A stretch of DNA of 64,000 nt from Pantoea agglomerans NBRC 102470 (GCF_001598475.1 NZ_BCZA01000001.1:310001-374000), one strand, 5' to 3'. Shown: positions 24,988 through 35,668, numbered from the stretch's first letter. The notes: a model not told the origin generated them from the letters alone. Program-made: numbers and translations.

Positions 24988-26859
24988 ATGGACAGCAATC
25001 TGCTCGACTATTACAACCGTGAACTGGCCTACCTGCGTGAGATGGGGGCCGAGTTCGCTGCGCGCTACCCTAAAGTGGCAGGACGTCTTGGCATGCGCGG
25101 CATTGACGTGGCGGACCCTTATGTCGAGCGGCTGATGGAAGGTTTTGCCTTCCTGACGTCGCGCGTGCAGCTGAAGATGGATGCGGAGTTTCCGCGTTTC
25201 TCGCAGCGTCTGCTGGAGATGATTGCGCCATCCTATCTCTCGCCAACGCCGTCAATGGCGATCGCTCAGCTGACGCCGGACAGCCGCAAAGGCGACATCA
25301 CCCAGGGCTTTCGCGTGCCGCGCGGCACCATGATGGAGAGCCAGAACCTGAAAAAAACCGGCGTGACCTGCAGCTATACCACCGCGCACGATGTGGTACT
25401 GCATCCGCTGCGCATCAGTGAAGCCAGTCTCGGCGGCGTGCCCGGCGATCTGCCCTCTGGCGAGCTGAAACTCGGCGGTCTGGGCGCGGTCAGTGCGCTG
25501 CGTATCCGCATCAGCTGCGAAGGGATCTCCTCGCTGAGTCAGCTTAGCGTGGACGATCTGATGCTGTTTCTCAGCGGCCCGGATATCCAGGCACTGAAAC
25601 TGCTGGAGCTGCTGATGCAGCACCGGGTGGGCATCGTGCTGCAGTCGGTTGAGAAGCGGCCACAGCGTCAGGTGCTGACAGACGACGCGTTACAGCAGCA
25701 GGGCTTTGCGCCGGAGCAGGCGCTGCTGCCGGACGATCTGCGCAACTTCGACGGCTATCGTCTGTTGCAGGAGTATTTCGCCTTTCCGGCGCGCTTCCAG
25801 TTTATCAGTCTGAGCCAGTTGGCCCCGTTTCTGCGCCGCTGCGACAACGCCATGGCGTTCGACATCATCATTCTGCTCGATAAAGCGGACAGCGCACTGG
25901 AAAGCGTGGTCGATCACAGCCATCTGGCGTTGCACTGCACGCCTGTCATCAATCTGTTTCCGAAAACCGCCGAGCGCCTGAAGGTCAGCGACAGCCAGCA
26001 TGAATATCACCTGGTGGTGGATAACATCCGGCCGCTGGATTATGAGGTGCACTCGGTGCAGCGGCTGTTCGCTACGGTAGAGGGCAAGCGCGAAGAGCAG
26101 GTTTTCCGTCCGTTCTGGAGCACCTTCAGCGGTGACCAGGGCGATTACGGCGCCTATTTTTCACTGCGCCGCGAACAGCGCACGCTGTCCGAGCAGGCGC
26201 AGCGCTACGGCACGCGCACGGGCTATATCGGTTCAGAAGTCTTTCTGTCGCTGGTGGATGAGCATCACGCGCCGTGGCACGACGAGGTGCGCTATCTCTC
26301 CGCTGACGTAATGTGTACCAGCCGCGATCTGCCGCTGATGCTGCAGCAGGATCAGGGTAACTTCGTGATGCCGGACTCCATTCCGGTATCGGAGCTGAAG
26401 CTGTGCAAAGGGCCGACGCCTCCGCGTCCGGCGCTGGCCGAGGGACTTTCCGCGTGGCGGCTGATCAGCCATCTGCAGATGAACTACCTCAGCCTGATGG
26501 ACAGCAGCGACGGAGAAGGCGCGGCGGCGCTGCGCCAGCTGCTGAGCCTCTACGCCAACCTGGCGGAAGCGCCGGTCGCACGTCAGATTGACGGCATCCG
26601 CCACTGCACGCTCAGCGCGGTCAACCGCCGCGTGCCGGAGCCGGGCCCGGTGGTGTTTGCGCGCGGTGTCAGCATCACGCTGGAAGTGGATGAGCAGGCG
26701 TTTTCGGGTGCCAGCCCGTGGCTGTTCGGCAGCGTGCTGGAGCGGGTCTGTGGCCGCCTTGTGGCGCTCAACAGTTTCACGGAGTTCACCCTGAACAGCC
26801 AGCAGCGTGGAGAAGTGGGCTACTGGCCGCCGCGCATGGGCCGGAAAGCGCTGATATGA
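24988..26859 (+). CDS. tssF: T6SS baseplate protein TssF
   Basis: 623 residues, full family length. It opens with LLDYYNRELAYLREMGAEFA, the diagnostic TssF start, followed by YPKVAGRLGMRGIDVADPYVERL (split over about residues 27-50) and PSYLSPTPSMAI. It is a major wedge component of the baseplate, with two copies per TssG. The stop overlaps the tssG start (ATGA). G+C is high and uniform with the neighbouring core genes. Confidence 0.96.
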   Translation: MDSNLLDYYNRELAYLREMGAEFAARYPKVAGRLGMRGIDVADPYVERLMEGFAFLTSRVQLKMDAEFPRFSQRLLEMIAPSYLSPTPSMAIAQLTPDSRKGDITQGFRVPRGTMMESQNLKKTGVTCSYTTAHDVVLHPLRISEASLGGVPGDLPSGELKLGGLGAVSALRIRISCEGISSLSQLSVDDLMLFLSGPDIQALKLLELLMQHRVGIVLQSVEKRPQRQVLTDDALQQQGFAPEQALLPDDLRNFDGYRLLQEYFAFPARFQFISLSQLAPFLRRCDNAMAFDIIILLDKADSALESVVDHSHLALHCTPVINLFPKTAERLKVSDSQHEYHLVVDNIRPLDYEVHSVQRLFATVEGKREEQVFRPFWSTFSGDQGDYGAYFSLRREQRTLSEQAQRYGTRTGYIGSEVFLSLVDEHHAPWHDEVRYLSADVMCTSRDLPLMLQQDQGNFVMPDSIPVSELKLCKGPTPPRPALAEGLSAWRLISHLQMNYLSLMDSSDGEGAAALRQLLSLYANLAEAPVARQIDGIRHCTLSAVNRRVPEPGPVVFARGVSITLEVDEQAFSGASPWLFGSVLERVCGRLVALNSFTEFTLNSQQRGEVGYWPPRMGRKALI

Positions 26860-27902
26860 GTGGCGAAAAGGTGATTTCGCTGCCCCGGCTCACCCGTCTG
26901 CCGGATGATTTCTGGCAGCGGGTGATGGCCGCGCCGTGGCGCTACGATCTGTTCCAGCTGCTGCGGCGGCTGGATGCGCAGGGCGGTCAGCGCTATCCGC
27001 TGGGCCGTGCGCCGCTGCCGAAGTTCGAATCGGTGCGTATCGGTCAGACACCGTCACTGGCGTTTGCGCCCGCCACCGTCGCCAGCGCCACGCCGCGTGA
27101 CGAGGCGGGACGTCATGAGCTCTCCATCTACAGCTTCGGGCTGTTTGGCCCCAACGGCCCGCTGCCGACCCATCTGACCGAATATGTGCATGAACGTATC
27201 GTGCATCATCAGGATCACAGCCTGTCGGCGTTTGCTGACCTGTTTCACCATCGCGCCACGCTGCTTTTTTATCGTGCCTGGGCCGATGCGCAGCCGACCG
27301 TGTCGCTGGATCGCCCCGACGACAGTCGCTTCCTGAACTATCTCGCCTGCCTGGCGGGCATCGGTTTACCGGCCCAGCAGCAGGCCAGCTCGCTCAGCCT
27401 CCATGCCCGGCTGATGCTGGTGGGCCATCTCAGCCGCCACGGCCACGATGCTGAAGGGCTGGTGCGCATTCTGCGCCACTACTTTGGCGTGCCGGTCAGG
27501 CTGACGCAGAACCTGCCGCACTGGCTGACGCTGGACAGCCGCGATCAGGCCCGACTGGGCGCGGGACGCCATATGCCCCGGCTGGGCGCTTCTGCGTTTC
27601 TCGGCGTGGCGGTGCGCGACGTGCAGCACCGTTTTCGCCTGCACCTGGGACCGCTCAGCGCTGCGCAGTATGCCCGTTTTCTGCCGGATGCCCCCGGCGC
27701 GCGTGAAGTACGCGACTGGGTGCGTCACTACCTCGGCATTGAAATGCAGTGGGATCTCAGCCTGATCCTGGCCGCTGACGAGGTACAGGGTGTGACGCTG
27801 GGTGGAACTGCCCGACTCGGCTATACCAGCTGGCTGGGGCTCGCGCCGCAGCCGCAAGATCGTGAAGATTTTATGTTTGAGGTTGAGGCTGCTTCGCGCT
27901 AG
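26856..27902 (+). CDS. tssG: T6SS baseplate protein TssG
   Basis: 348 residues from the ATG overlapping the tssF stop; the longer upstream frame overlaps tssF heavily and is rejected. Family marks include PWRYDLFQLLRRLDAQG, SLAFAPATV and FGLFGPNGPLPTHLTEY, followed by FADLFHHRATLLFYRAW. TssG completes the EFG wedge of the baseplate. A 54-base gap precedes clpV. Confidence 0.95.
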   Translation: MSGEKVISLPRLTRLPDDFWQRVMAAPWRYDLFQLLRRLDAQGGQRYPLGRAPLPKFESVRIGQTPSLAFAPATVASATPRDEAGRHELSIYSFGLFGPNGPLPTHLTEYVHERIVHHQDHSLSAFADLFHHRATLLFYRAWADAQPTVSLDRPDDSRFLNYLACLAGIGLPAQQQASSLSLHARLMLVGHLSRHGHDAEGLVRILRHYFGVPVRLTQNLPHWLTLDSRDQARLGAGRHMPRLGASAFLGVAVRDVQHRFRLHLGPLSAAQYARFLPDAPGAREVRDWVRHYLGIEMQWDLSLILAADEVQGVTLGGTARLGYTSWLGLAPQPQDREDFMFEVEAASR

Positions 27903-27956
27903 CCCAGCCGCTTTCCCTGTTACACAGCCTGCGTCTTTCATTGAAGAGAGCCCCCT

Positions 27957-30566
27957 ATGTCAGAAATCAGCCGTGCCGTGCTATTCGGCAAACTGGATAC
28001 GCTGTTATTTACCTCGCTGGAAAGCGCCACCGCCTTTTGCAAACTGCGCGGCAATCCCTATGTTGAGCTGGTGCACTGGCTGCATCAGCTGATGCAGCAG
28101 CAGGATGGCGACTTACAGCAGGTCATCACACATTTTTCACTGGATGAAAAGGCCCTGACTCAGGACATCGTTGCCGCGCTGGATCGCCTGCCACGCGGTG
28201 CCAGTGCGGTCTCCGACCTCTCCGAGCATATCGACAGCGCCGTTGAACGGGCGTGGGTTTACGCCTCGCTGAAATATGGCGCGACCCGCATTCGCGGCGG
28301 CCATCTGCTTATCGGCATGCTGAAAACCTTCAACCTGGCCAGCGTGCTGAAAGGCATCTCCGGTCAGTTCAGCCGCGTCAACGCCGATGCGCTGCTGGCG
28401 GAATTCGACACGCTGCTCGGCAATAGCAAAGAAGCGCAGCAGGCGCTGAGCGCACCGGCGGATGCTGGCGGCGCACCGCCCGCCGCCAGTGGCAGTACGC
28501 TGGCACAATATGCGCAGGACCTGACGGCGCGTGCCCGTGAAGGCCGCATTGATCCGGTAACCGGACGTGACGACGAAATCCGCCAGATGGTCGATATCCT
28601 GATGCGTCGCCGCCAGAACAACCCGCTGCTGACCGGCGAAGCGGGCGTCGGCAAAACCGCGGTGGTCGAAGGCCTCGCGCTGCGTATCGCGGCGGGCGAT
28701 GTGCCTGCGCCGCTGCGCGATGTGCAGCTCTGGCTGCTGGACATCGGCATGCTGCAGGCGGGTGCCGGCATGAAAGGGGAGTTTGAAGCGCGACTGCAGG
28801 CGCTGATCAATGAGGTGCAGTCAAGCCCGACGCCGATTGTGCTGTTTGTTGATGAGATCCACACCCTGGTTGGCGCAGGCGGTCAGCAGGGCACCGGTGA
28901 TGCCGCCAACCTGCTTAAACCGGCGCTGGCACGTGGACAGCTGCGCACCATCGGCGCGACCACCTGGGCGGAATACAAAAAGTACATTGAGAAAGATCCG
29001 GCGCTGACCCGTCGCTTCCAGACCGTGCAGGTGCAGGAGCCGGATGAAGCCAAAGCGATTCTGATGCTGCGCAGCACCGTCAGCGCGCTGGAGAAACATC
29101 ATCGGGTGCTGTTGCTGGATGATGCGGTCAGTGCGGCGGTGAAACTGTCGCATCGCTACATTCCGGCGCGCCAGCTGCCTGACAAAGCGGTGGCGCTGCT
29201 GGATACCGCCTGCGCCCGCGTAGCGGTCAGCCAGGGCGCGCAGCCCGCGGCGCTGGAAGATTGTCTTCACCGTCTGGCGGCGCTGGAGATTGAAGCGGAG
29301 ATCATCGAACGTGAAATCCGGGTGGGCCTGGGCGACGCCACCCGCCAGCAGGCGATTGCAGCGCAGCGCACTGCGCTGGAAGCCGAGCGGGAAGCGCTGC
29401 AACAGCGCTGGCTGCAGGAGCGCGAACTGGTCGAGACACTGATTGCGTTGCGCGCCCGCTGTGTGACAGAAGAGGATGCGGCGCTGCGTGAACAGCGTGA
29501 TGCGACGCAGCAGCAGCTTACTGCGCTGCAGGGCGACACGCCGCTGCTGTTTGCCGCCGTCGATGCGGGCGTGGTGGCTGCCGTGGTGTCGGACTGGACC
29601 GGTATTCCGCTGGGCCGGATGGTGAAGAATGAGATCGACGCGGTGCTGAATCTGGCCGATACCCTGAACCAGCGGGTCATCGGCCAGCGTCACGGCCTGG
29701 ATCTGATCGCCAGACGGGTACGCACCTCGCGCGCGCGCCTTGATAATCCCAACAAGCCGGTCGGCGTGTTTATGCTGTGCGGGCCTTCCGGTGTCGGCAA
29801 AACCGAAACCGCGCTGGCGCTGGCCGAGTCGCTGTACGGCGGCGAGCAGAACATCATCACCATCAACATGAGTGAGTTTCAGGAGGCGCACACCGTCTCG
29901 ACGCTGAAAGGGGCACCGCCGGGCTACGTCGGCTACGGCGAGGGCGGCGTGCTGACCGAAGCCGTTCGCCGTCGCCCCTACAGCGTGGTGCTGCTGGATG
30001 AGATTGAGAAAGCCCATCCGGATGTGCATGAGCTCTTCTTCCAGGTATTTGATAAAGGCTGGATGGAGGATGGCGAAGGCCGGCACATCGATTTCCGCAA
30101 CACCATCATCATTCTGACCTCCAATGTCGGCACGCAGTTAATCAGCGCGATGTGTGCCGATCCTGAACTGATGCCCGACCCCGACGCCCTGAGCACCGCG
30201 CTGCGTAAGCCGCTGCTGGAGGTGTTCCCGCCTGCGCTGCTGGGCCGTCTGCTGGTGGTGCCGTATTACCCGCTCAGCGACGCGATGCTGGCGGAGATTG
30301 TGCGGCTGCAGCTGGCGCGCATTGTGCGTCGTCTGGATGATAACCACGGCATTGAAGCGCAGATCGACGAGTCGGTGGTGAGCCAGATCGTGCAGCGCTG
30401 CACCGAGGTAGAGTCGGGCGGTCGCATGGTGGATGCCATCCTTACCAACACGCTGTTGCCACAGATGAGCCAGATCCTGCTGAGCGCCCACGCCCGTGAT
30501 GAACGCTATCGCCGCGTCGATGTGCGTTGTGAGCAGGGTGAATTTGTCTGCCAGTTCGCGGTTTAA
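27957..30566 (+). CDS. clpV: T6SS sheath-disassembly ATPase ClpV (TssH)
   Basis: 869 residues, a class 1 AAA+ Clp/Hsp100 protein. An N-terminal ClpN-like domain covers about residues 1-160. D1 has Walker [14 protein letters not shown] and Walker [15 protein letters not shown] coiled M-domain around 400-520 is rich in Glu/Arg/Gln. D2 has Walker [13 protein letters not shown] and Walker [15 protein letters not shown]. ClpV recognises the TssC N-terminus in contracted sheaths and recycles the subunits. It lacks the ClpB-specific features and sits between tssG and ppkA, so ClpV is secure. Confidence 0.97.
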   Translation: MSEISRAVLFGKLDTLLFTSLESATAFCKLRGNPYVELVHWLHQLMQQQDGDLQQVITHFSLDEKALTQDIVAALDRLPRGASAVSDLSEHIDSAVERAWVYASLKYGATRIRGGHLLIGMLKTFNLASVLKGISGQFSRVNADALLAEFDTLLGNSKEAQQALSAPADAGGAPPAASGSTLAQYAQDLTARAREGRIDPVTGRDDEIRQMVDILMRRRQNNPLLTGEAGVGKTAVVEGLALRIAAGDVPAPLRDVQLWLLDIGMLQAGAGMKGEFEARLQALINEVQSSPTPIVLFVDEIHTLVGAGGQQGTGDAANLLKPALARGQLRTIGATTWAEYKKYIEKDPALTRRFQTVQVQEPDEAKAILMLRSTVSALEKHHRVLLLDDAVSAAVKLSHRYIPARQLPDKAVALLDTACARVAVSQGAQPAALEDCLHRLAALEIEAEIIEREIRVGLGDATRQQAIAAQRTALEAEREALQQRWLQERELVETLIALRARCVTEEDAALREQRDATQQQLTALQGDTPLLFAAVDAGVVAAVVSDWTGIPLGRMVKNEIDAVLNLADTLNQRVIGQRHGLDLIARRVRTSRARLDNPNKPVGVFMLCGPSGVGKTETALALAESLYGGEQNIITINMSEFQEAHTVSTLKGAPPGYVGYGEGGVLTEAVRRRPYSVVLLDEIEKAHPDVHELFFQVFDKGWMEDGEGRHIDFRNTIIILTSNVGTQLISAMCADPELMPDPDALSTALRKPLLEVFPPALLGRLLVVPYYPLSDAMLAEIVRLQLARIVRRLDDNHGIEAQIDESVVSQIVQRCTEVESGGRMVDAILTNTLLPQMSQILLSAHARDERYRRVDVRCEQGEFVCQFAV

Positions 30567-30593
30567 AGCCTGGCTATCAGAGAGTAATTGAAT

Positions 30594-32099
30594 ATGTCGG
30601 AACATGATCAACCCCTGAATGTCCCCAACGCCTTGCCGCTGGGTTACCGCTTCAATGAGTTTGAAATCAAAGAGGTCATCGGCGGTGGCGGCTTTGGCAT
30701 CGTCTATCGCGCCTGGGATCACCAGCTGGAACGTGATATCGCCATCAAAGAGTTTATGCCCGCCTCACTGGCGGTCCGAAGCGATGATCTGAATCTGGTG
30801 CTGCGCAGCGAACGGTTCAGCAAAACCTTTCACGCCGGACTGAACAGCTTTATTCAGGAGGCGCGTCTGCTGGCACGCTTTAACCATCCGAACCTGCTGC
30901 ATGTGCTGCGTTTCTGGGTGCAGAACGACACCGCCTATATGGGTACGGTGTTCTACAGCGGCACCACGCTCTCGAACTTCAGCGAACGAAATCCGCAGTC
31001 GGTGAATGAGGCCTGGATCCGTCGCATGCTGCCACCGCTGCTGGGCGCGATCAAAACCATCCATGAAGCGGGCTATCTGCACCGCGATATCTCGCTGGAT
31101 AACGTCCAGATCCAGAGCAGTGGCGAGCCGATCCTGCTGGACTTCGGGTCGGCGCGTAAAACCATCGGCAATCTGTCGGATGAGAGCGAGACGATGCTGC
31201 GTCCCGGCTATGCGCCGATTGAGCAGTACAGCGACAACGATGAGAGTGAGCAGGGCGCGTGGACCGATATTTACGCGCTGGGCGCGGTGCTGCATACCCT
31301 GATTACCGGTGCGCCACCGCCAGTCAGCGTGGTGCGCAGCATCGAAGATAACTACCAGCCGCTGGTACAGCGTCGTCTGGCGGGCTACTCGACAGCACTA
31401 CTCAGCGCCGTCGATCGCGCGCTGGCGCTGAAACCGGAAGATCGTCCGCAGAGCATTGATGATTTTGCTGCGCTGATGGCGCTGCCGGAACGCGAACCGG
31501 AACCGCTGCTCAGCGCAAAAATGAGCGGACCGGGCACCATGCTGGTGCCGATTGAAGAAGAAGAGGAGGTGATCAAACCCGCCTCTAAACTGAAAACGCT
31601 GCTGGGACACCGCTTTGCACTGCCGGGCCTGGTTGCCGCTGGCGTGCTGGTCGGCCTGGGCGCCGGTCTGCTGATGTCACGCGGTAACGAACAGACACCG
31701 CCGGCTGAGATCGCGCAGAACGACGCGCCTGCCGTCACCGTCGCGCCGGTTAACCAGCCGGTTGCCGCGCCACCGACCCAGGCTGACGCCTCACCGGATA
31801 CGGTTGCCAGCACTCCGGCTCAGACTTCTGAGCCCGCGCAGACCGCCGCGCGTGAACCCGATCCACAACCGGCACCACCACCCGCGCCGGTCGCCCAGGT
31901 CTATATCCGTCTGCAGCAGGGTGAACGCGTTCAGGTGAACGGTCAGCCGCAGGCGCTGGTGCCGGCGGTGAATGGCTTCGCCACGCTGCAGCTGGCGCCG
32001 GGCAACTACACCTTTGCCATCAGCGGCCAGAGTGGCACCCGCGAACAAACGCTGAACATCAGTGAAGAAGGTGTCTGGTTGCTCGATCCACACAGTTAA
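30594..32099 (+). CDS. ppkA: T6SS Ser/Thr protein kinase PpkA
   Basis: 501 residues from the ATG at 30594; a TTG at 30588 is the only longer option. The Hanks-type kinase domain spans about 15-290: glycine loop GGGGFGIVYRA, Lys52 in IAIKEF, catalytic HRD at 163-165, Asp183 in LLDFGSARK. One transmembrane helix lies near 345-362 (LVAAGVLVGLGAGLLM). A Pro/Ala linker follows, then a short periplasmic PEGA-like domain (GFATLQLAPGNYTFAISG) at the C-terminus. PpkA phosphorylates Fha to activate secretion. The kinase is catalytically intact. It is shorter than Pseudomonas PpkA and lacks a von Willebrand domain. vgrG follows within 17 bases. Confidence 0.93.
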   Translation: MSEHDQPLNVPNALPLGYRFNEFEIKEVIGGGGFGIVYRAWDHQLERDIAIKEFMPASLAVRSDDLNLVLRSERFSKTFHAGLNSFIQEARLLARFNHPNLLHVLRFWVQNDTAYMGTVFYSGTTLSNFSERNPQSVNEAWIRRMLPPLLGAIKTIHEAGYLHRDISLDNVQIQSSGEPILLDFGSARKTIGNLSDESETMLRPGYAPIEQYSDNDESEQGAWTDIYALGAVLHTLITGAPPPVSVVRSIEDNYQPLVQRRLAGYSTALLSAVDRALALKPEDRPQSIDDFAALMALPEREPEPLLSAKMSGPGTMLVPIEEEEEVIKPASKLKTLLGHRFALPGLVAAGVLVGLGAGLLMSRGNEQTPPAEIAQNDAPAVTVAPVNQPVAAPPTQADASPDTVASTPAQTSEPAQTAAREPDPQPAPPPAPVAQVYIRLQQGERVQVNGQPQALVPAVNGFATLQLAPGNYTFAISGQSGTREQTLNISEEGVWLLDPHS

Positions 32100-32115
32100 T
32101 AGTCAGGGATTACTT

Positions 32116-34833
32116 ATGTTCTCACGCATTACTGCACAGCTGCCGGCGGACGGCCTGCTGTTCCATACGCTTAAGGGCACCGAGACGCTGTCCCGTCCGT
32201 TTGTGCTCACCGCCGAACTGCTGGCCACCGACGCGCGCATCGATCGCCACGCCCTGCTGGGGAAGCCGGTGACGTTCACGCTGCCGACCGACGGGCTGAT
32301 GAACGCGCTGAGCCCGCGCTACCTTAACGGCAAAATCACCCGGGTGGCGGTGCGCAGCCAGGAGCTGAGCGGCACCCGCTACGCGGTCTATGAGCTGACG
32401 GTCGAGCCGGACCTGTGGCCGATGAAGCGCGACCGCAACCTGCGCATCTTCCAGAGCCAGACGGTGCCGCAGATTGTGCAGACGCTGCTGAAGGAGTACG
32501 GGGTCAATGTGGAGACGCGCCTGGCGGGCAGCTACCGGGTGTGGGAGTACTGCGTGCAGTATCAGGAGAGCAGCCTGGACTTTATCAGCCGCCTGATGGA
32601 GCTGGAGGGGATTTACTACTTCTTCCGCCACGAGGCGGACAAACACACGCTGGTGCTGTGTGACGCGCCGGACCAGCATCAGGCGTTTCCGGGCTATGAG
32701 ACCATTGCCTATCACGTCACCCCGTCGGGCGGCGTGGTCACTGAGGAGGGTATCAGCCAGTGGTCGCTGGCGGAGAGCGTGACGCCGGGCATCTACAGCA
32801 CCGACGACTACGACTTCCGCAAGCCGAACGCCTGGATGCTGCAGGCCCGCCAGAACCCGGCGTCGCCGGTGCCGGGCTCGGTGGACGTTTACGACTGGCC
32901 GGGCCATTTTGTCGACCACAGCCACGGTGAGTCCTACGCGCGCATCCGTCAGGAGGTGTGGCAGGCCGAGCACCACAGCGTCAGCGGGTCGGGCACGGCC
33001 ACCGGCATCGCGCCGGGCTTTACCTTCTCGATCATCAACGCGCCGCACTTCAGCGACAACGGCGAGTATCTGGTGACCTCGGCGACCTATGACTTTGCCG
33101 AAAACAGTTACGCCAGCGGCGACACCGGCGACAGCCGTCACAACATCCACTTCACGGTGCTGCCGTCGTCAGTGACCTACCGCACGCCGCCGGAAACGGC
33201 GTGGCCGAAAACGCACGGCCCGCAGACCGCGAAGGTGGTGGGCCCGAAAGGCGAGTCGATCTGGACCGACCGCTACGGCCGGGTAAAGGTGAAGTTTCAC
33301 TGGGACCGGCTGGCGAAGGGCGACGATACCAGCTCCTGCTGGGTGCGCGTCTCCAGCGCCTGGGCGGGTCAGGGATTCGGCGGGGTGCAGATCCCGCGAG
33401 TGAACGACGAAGTGGTGGTGGACTTCATCAACGGCGATCCGGATCGTCCGCTGATCATCGGCCGGGTTTATAACGAGGCGAGCATGCCGCCGTGGGCGCT
33501 GCCGGCAGCGGCGACGCAGATGGGCTTTTTAAGCCGGTCGAAGGATGGCACGGCGGACACCGCGAACGCGCTGAGGTTTGAGGATAAGTCGGGTGAGGAA
33601 CACCTGTGGATTCAGGCGCAGAAGAACATGGATACCCATGTTAAAAATGATGCCAGCCATTCAGTCGCCAACAATCACAGCCACTACGCGGGCGGCAATG
33701 AGCTCTACCGTGTCGAAACCAACCGTGTCCACGGTGTAAAAGGGGGCGAAGAGCGGCTGACCGGTAAAGGCAAACTCGATGCGGTGGTCGATACCTATGT
33801 AGTGGGTTCGGGGACTAAACTTCGCCTTGAATGCGGAGAGAGTGCTATCGAACTGAATGCGAATGGCCAGATCAATATTGTGGGCAAGGGCTTCAATATT
33901 TTTGTGCAGGGTGATGGTCATATCACCACCTCTGGCGGCAAACTGAACCTGAACACGGATGGCGCGAAGCCGGGCACAAGTGCACCGGGCTCCAGTCATA
34001 AACAGAACATCAGCCAGGCCGTAGAGAATCTGTTCCCGCCGAAGCAGAAAGGACAGGCGGCTCCGGCTGCGCCAAAAGCTGCGGCGGCACCGGCGAAAGG
34101 GGCGGCTGCACCGTTAGCCAATACTGCTTCTGGCGATAAGAAGAGCAAATATGACTACTCGGTAGATGAGATGGTCAAAAAACAAAAAGGGCTTAAAGCC
34201 ACGCCGGTGAAATGGGATAAAACTAAAAAAGGCTTCGTAAACGCCACCGAGGACGATATCAAAAAATATGTCGATCCTGCCAACCACATGGAAGGCAAAG
34301 ACAAATATCAGTTTGTGGATCTTTCCTCCTCATCTGGGATCAGTAAAGATGATATGAGCACTTTCCTTAAGGATAAGGGCACGCTGTCCGGTCAGGAACA
34401 GACTTATCTGGATGCGGCTAAAAAATATAATGTTAATGAAGCGTATCTGGCTGCCCATTCCGCGCTGGAGACGGGAAATGGCACCAGTGAGTTAGCCAAA
34501 GGCGTCATGGTTAATGGAACCAAAGTTTATAATATGTACGGCATAGGTGCGCTGGATGGCAATGCGGTGCAAACCGGCGCTAACTATGCTTATAAACAGG
34601 GCTGGACAACACCCGCTAAGGCCATCGATGGTGGTGCTAAATGGATATCTGATAAGTTTGTTGGCTCTGGTCAGAATACTTTGTATAAAATGCGCTGGAA
34701 TCCGGCTTCGCCGGGAACACATCAGTATGCGACAGATGTTAACTGGGCTACGGCTCAGACAACTAGCATGAAGAAAATGTTCGACAGTTTTCCGAATGCG
34801 AATCTTTCTTATGACATACCTGAGTTTAAATAA
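32116..34833 (+). CDS. vgrG: Evolved VgrG (TssI) spike with C-terminal glucosaminidase domain
   Basis: 905 residues from the ATG at 32116. The canonical VgrG part (gp27-like, then gp5 OB region with SIWTDRYGRVKVKFHWDR, then DUF2345-like beta prism) covers about residues 1-640. An Ala/Pro/Lys linker spans about 650-690. From about 760 to the end is a glucosaminidase (GH73-like) domain: AYLAAHSALETGNGTSELA with likely catalytic Glu785, VYNMYGIGALDGNAVQTGA, GWTTPAKAI and QNTLYKMRWNPASPGTHQYA. These motifs are those of Bacillus and Staphylococcus autolysins such as LytD/LytG and Atl. The tip would cut glycan strands in target periplasm. G+C falls clearly in the extension, indicating a graft. The adjacent exported gene is the probable immunity. 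Confidence 0.93.
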   Translation: MFSRITAQLPADGLLFHTLKGTETLSRPFVLTAELLATDARIDRHALLGKPVTFTLPTDGLMNALSPRYLNGKITRVAVRSQELSGTRYAVYELTVEPDLWPMKRDRNLRIFQSQTVPQIVQTLLKEYGVNVETRLAGSYRVWEYCVQYQESSLDFISRLMELEGIYYFFRHEADKHTLVLCDAPDQHQAFPGYETIAYHVTPSGGVVTEEGISQWSLAESVTPGIYSTDDYDFRKPNAWMLQARQNPASPVPGSVDVYDWPGHFVDHSHGESYARIRQEVWQAEHHSVSGSGTATGIAPGFTFSIINAPHFSDNGEYLVTSATYDFAENSYASGDTGDSRHNIHFTVLPSSVTYRTPPETAWPKTHGPQTAKVVGPKGESIWTDRYGRVKVKFHWDRLAKGDDTSSCWVRVSSAWAGQGFGGVQIPRVNDEVVVDFINGDPDRPLIIGRVYNEASMPPWALPAAATQMGFLSRSKDGTADTANALRFEDKSGEEHLWIQAQKNMDTHVKNDASHSVANNHSHYAGGNELYRVETNRVHGVKGGEERLTGKGKLDAVVDTYVVGSGTKLRLECGESAIELNANGQINIVGKGFNIFVQGDGHITTSGGKLNLNTDGAKPGTSAPGSSHKQNISQAVENLFPPKQKGQAAPAAPKAAAAPAKGAAAPLANTASGDKKSKYDYSVDEMVKKQKGLKATPVKWDKTKKGFVNATEDDIKKYVDPANHMEGKDKYQFVDLSSSSGISKDDMSTFLKDKGTLSGQEQTYLDAAKKYNVNEAYLAAHSALETGNGTSELAKGVMVNGTKVYNMYGIGALDGNAVQTGANYAYKQGWTTPAKAIDGGAKWISDKFVGSGQNTLYKMRWNPASPGTHQYATDVNWATAQTTSMKKMFDSFPNANLSYDIPEFK

Positions 34834-34846
34834 GGGACTGATAAAA

Positions 34847-35407
34847 ATGATTTTTCCTATGAGAAAGGCAGTATTGTTGTTTGCGCTGCTGTTCCCTGCC
34901 GTTCAGGTAAATCTGGCTACTGCGGCGGCAAGCATTACGTCCCCTGCTGCCTTAACAGCCGCTGACTTTAGTGTGAAAATCAATAATCATCCTTTTACCT
35001 TAGGTGATAAATGGAGCGATGAGACTCAGAAGCAGGCGGGCACGCAGATAAGTGAAAACTTTGTTGGCGATGTGCCTGCCGGTGACACCAGTTTTAAGTA
35101 CTACCAGCACAAATATGATGGTTTTGAAATCTACACTGCCAATCTGTTCTGGCAAAAAGAGCAGCGTGATATCGACAGCTACCTTATTGCACAGATCAGC
35201 ATCAACACTCCTGCGATCAAAACAGTGAGAGGCGTAGGACCAGGCGATAGCCAGGATGTGCTGGTCAGTAAATATGGTCAGGGCACAGTGGATGACAGTG
35301 ATAATCAGCATTGGTTATATTATGATGCTGATAACAAACGCATGTCATTTCAGTTAGAGCATAAAAAAATAAGTCATATTATGATGACGATTAATACGGA
35401 TGAATAA
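34847..35407 (+). CDS. Probable periplasmic immunity protein for the VgrG glucosaminidase
   Basis: 186 residues from the ATG at 34847, nine bases after AAGGGA; an ATG at 34859 is an alternative. A signal peptide (RKAVLLFALLFPAVQVNLATA) precedes a domain with FTLGDKWSDETQKQ, then IKTVRGVGPGDSQDVLVSKYGQ, a GDS...KYG pattern seen in small exported or lipoprotein families. It begins 13 bases after vgrG with the same lowered G+C as the vgrG extension. Effector and immunity genes are normally adjacent, so immunity to the glucosaminidase domain is the most economical role. There is no direct evidence of binding. Confidence 0.65.
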   Translation: MIFPMRKAVLLFALLFPAVQVNLATAAASITSPAALTAADFSVKINNHPFTLGDKWSDETQKQAGTQISENFVGDVPAGDTSFKYYQHKYDGFEIYTANLFWQKEQRDIDSYLIAQISINTPAIKTVRGVGPGDSQDVLVSKYGQGTVDDSDNQHWLYYDADNKRMSFQLEHKKISHIMMTINTDE

Positions 35408-35411
35408 TAAC

Positions 35412-35439
35412 AACCCTGCGTGATGCGTCGCGCAGGGTT
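35412..35439 (+). terminator. Stem-loop after the vgrG immunity gene
   Basis: Perfect 9-bp stem AACCCTGCG / CGCAGGGTT with a ten-base loop, five bases after the stop. The downstream bases are A+T-rich but not a clean T run. It probably ends or weakens the vgrG transcript. Confidence 0.6.
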
Positions 35440-35668
35440 AAATTAACTTATTAATCTTATTTTTTCGATTAAATAATTTTAAATCCGCTAATGGGTTTTA
35501 ATTTCCTGCTCTTGAAGTATGTGAATCAATAAAATAAATACCACATTCACTCAAGACCCGGTTAACTGTATACAACAGCATGCCATCTGGCGAGTTGAAT
35601 GATTATTTAAAAAGAGAATAATCAATATGGTAAAACAGCGCTATTTAATCCACTCCTCAGGTAAAGCT

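Noticed and set aside
28821..30086. 421-codon minus-strand frame opposite clpV
   Set aside because: Antisense shadow of the ClpV gene; low-complexity Gln/Arg/His composition and no recognisable motif.
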